Positions 5,280 through 6,825 of a DNA stretch of 6,825 nt are shown here, piece after piece. Source of the DNA: Rhodospirillales bacterium. GTDB lineage: Bacteria; Pseudomonadota; Alphaproteobacteria; Rhodospirillales; Casp-alpha2. Numbering within the stretch: position 1 is the first letter of the stretch; each line of letters opens with the position of its first letter. A program made the translations under genes and the position numbers. The stretch spans positions 1 to 6,825 of the forward strand of contig JABJOR010000136.1 in the NCBI GenBank assembly GCA_018664265.1, read 5' to 3'. Under the pieces are notes generated by a model that worked only from the letters and a program-made list of their open reading frames with translations, did no database searches and had not been told where the DNA came from.

Positions 5280-6825
5280 TCAATCAGGAACAATTTCTGT
5301 GATTTCTCGCTTGAACGGAACGCCCTCTGTTTTTGGCTCTCCCAGCTCTCTGGCATAACGATGACCGGACCACACAGCAGCCGCAATAATTGCCGGGCCT
5401 TCTGCATCACCGATACGGGTTACAGATTTGATCCCGGCATCAGCCCATTCGCTCTCACGGTCGATCAAGGCATAATACAGATCATTGCGCGGCAATTGCC
5501 CCGTTACCATGACGACAGACACGAACTCCAATATTTTTTCTGCTTCTGTATAAACACAGGTCGCACGAACCGAAGTTCCTTCGATGGCATTCAGGACATG
5601 TTTGGCCATGACCTTGACGCCCATCTTCATCAATCCGGATTGGATAGTGTGCTGTTCCAGTGAATTGTTTGTAAAGTTGGAGACATCAACATCCGGTGTC
5701 ATCAAGGTTACATCCAGACCATCCTTGCAGAGCTTTTCCGCAAGGACACCGCCCATGTAATAGCCGTCATCATCAAATACCAGAACCGGGCCTTTGATCT
5801 CGGCGCTAGCCATCACATCTTCAGGTGTGTAGACATTGGCGTCTTTTACAGCACCCGGCACAGGAAAATGATTGGTTTTCCCAACACCGTCATAACGCCA
5901 CTGCGAGCCTGTGGCAATGGCAACGTGAGCCGCACCAAATTCCATAACGGCGTCGGCATCCAACTCGCTTGAAAGATAGGTTTCAACATTAACCATGGGC
6001 TGAATTTGGCCCGTACGATAGTCACTCACACGACCCCAGGCGGATAGACCGGGAAGCGTTCTCTCAGCGGCAACGCGTCCACCTAATGCATCTGACTTCT
6101 CAGCCAGGACAACACTATAGCCTCGCTCACCTAGAACACGTGATGCTTCCAGACCCGCAGGCCCTGCACCGACAACCAGCACACTATCATCAGAGGTTTT
6201 GGCAGCAAACTTTTCAGGATGCCAGCCACGACGCCATTCTTCGCCCATAGTGGCATTCTGGGTGCAGCGCATGGGGATCATCAAATGATCACCCGTCACA
6301 CAGATATTACAACCAATGCATTCGCGAATATCTTCAATCCGGCCTTCTTCTATCTTTTTGGGAAGGAACGGATCGGCAATGGATGGGCGCGCTGCGCCAA
6401 TCATATCCAGCACTCCATTTTTTACCAACGAGACCATTCGGTCCGGTGATGTATAACGCCCAACGCCAACAACTGGCTTGGTGGTTACTTTTTTGACAAA
6501 ATCGATGAAGGGTTCCTGAAAGCCTTCTTCGGCGAACCGTGAAGTCTGGGAATCGTTTTCCCAGGACGCAATATTGACGTCCCACAAATCCGGCAATTCT
6601 GCCAGCATTTCGATCACATCATGGCCCTCTTCGGTACATAACAGTCCGTTGTCTCCCATCAATTCATCGACAGCAAACCGAACCGGCACGGCGCAGGTAT
6701 CACCGACAGCTTCCAGAGTGTCTTGCAAGATTTCCCGGAACAGGCGCACACGGTTTTCCAGACTTCCCCCATATTCATCAGTGCGATCATTATTCCGGCG
6801 AGAGAGAAAATCCGTTAAAATAGTC
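5280..6825 (-). CDS. Partial TMADH/DgcA-type FMN/4Fe-4S flavoprotein amine demethylase (N-terminus beyond window)
   Basis: The frame is open to the window edge, giving 514 visible residues; the GTG at 6749 is internal, because TDEYGGSLENR of old-yellow-enzyme barrels lies upstream of it. Against about 690-730 residues for trimethylamine dehydrogenase relatives, roughly 200 N-terminal residues are missing. Numbered from 6749: the barrel ends with GVGRYTSPDRM and GAARPSIADPF (118-128), the 4Fe-4S cysteines are 144, 147, 150 and 162 (CIGCNIC...RC), then comes RRGWHPEKF. An FAD/ADP-binding domain follows, with VVGAGPAGLEA (192-202), IATGS (278-282), a second nucleotide-binding-like fold from about 320, and RIGDAE (445-450). 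Such enzymes oxidatively remove N-methyl groups and pass electrons to ETF. Trp63 and Asp66 match TMADH Trp264 and Asp267 as I recall them, but the cation-cage Trp355 position reads Gly/Asp. Substrate may therefore be dimethylglycine-, betaine- or proline-derived rather than trimethylamine. A strong terminator follows. Confidence 0.9.
   Translation of the reverse strand, partial: TILTDFLSRRNNDRTDEYGGSLENRVRLFREILQDTLEAVGDTCAVPVRFAVDELMGDNGLLCTEEGHDVIEMLAELPDLWDVNIASWENDSQTSRFAEEGFQEPFIDFVKKVTTKPVVGVGRYTSPDRMVSLVKNGVLDMIGAARPSIADPFLPKKIEEGRIEDIRECIGCNICVTGDHLMIPMRCTQNATMGEEWRRGWHPEKFAAKTSDDSVLVVGAGPAGLEASRVLGERGYSVVLAEKSDALGGRVAAERTLPGLSAWGRVSDYRTGQIQPMVNVETYLSSELDADAVMEFGAAHVAIATGSQWRYDGVGKTNHFPVPGAVKDANVYTPEDVMASAEIKGPVLVFDDDGYYMGGVLAEKLCKDGLDVTLMTPDVDVSNFTNNSLEQHTIQSGLMKMGVKVMAKHVLNAIEGTSVRATCVYTEAEKILEFVSVVMVTGQLPRNDLYYALIDRESEWADAGIKSVTRIGDAEGPAIIAAAVWSGHRYARELGEPKTEGVPFKREITEIVPD

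Noticed and set aside
5280..6749. Complete 489-residue flavoprotein starting at the GTG at 6749
   Set aside because: The frame continues upstream through TDEYGGSLENR, a conserved internal motif of the family, so the GTG is an internal Val codon and the gene is cut by the window edge.

Overview
The window looks like an accessory metabolic stretch of a proteobacterial chromosome, most likely an alphaproteobacterium and possibly a marine one. This rests on the gene families present (PotA-type importer, enolase-superfamily dehydratase, adducin-type aldolase, Prx5, TMADH-type amine demethylase), base composition near 50% GC in genes, AT-rich spacers and good Shine-Dalgarno sites. The taxon is an inference from protein style; there is no rRNA or tRNA to settle it.

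Left part (1-1210, minus strand): an importer operon reading out of the window. A complete PotA-like ABC ATPase is followed, with a 1-base stop/start overlap, by the first 33 codons of another gene, probably a membrane permease. Middle (1211-1339): a divergent control region with a perfect 18-bp palindrome. Right of it on the plus strand is a two-gene operon: a zinc-independent MDR-family oxidoreductase and a mandelate-racemase-type enolase-superfamily enzyme, joined TAA|ATG. A class II aldolase/adducin protein converges on this pair from the minus strand, 9 bases away. Importer, dehydrogenase, dehydratase-like enzyme and aldolase-like enzyme together suggest an uptake-and-degradation module for a small hydroxy-acid, sugar-acid or osmolyte-like compound. 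The substrate cannot be read from the sequence.

Right part (4364-6825, minus strand): two separately terminated genes that need not belong to that module. One is a Prx5-type peroxiredoxin with its own promoter candidate and an intrinsic terminator. The other is the C-terminal two thirds or so of a large FMN/4Fe-4S flavoprotein of the trimethylamine dehydrogenase / dimethylglycine demethylase type, cut by the window edge and followed by a strong intrinsic terminator.

I found no mobile element, CRISPR array, structural RNA or integration site. No stretch longer than about 260 bases lacks a gene. I see no clearly new biological system; the best leads are the palindromic operator between the divergent operons, the uncharacterised catabolic set, and active-site substitutions in the aldolase-like protein and the amine dehydrogenase-like protein.
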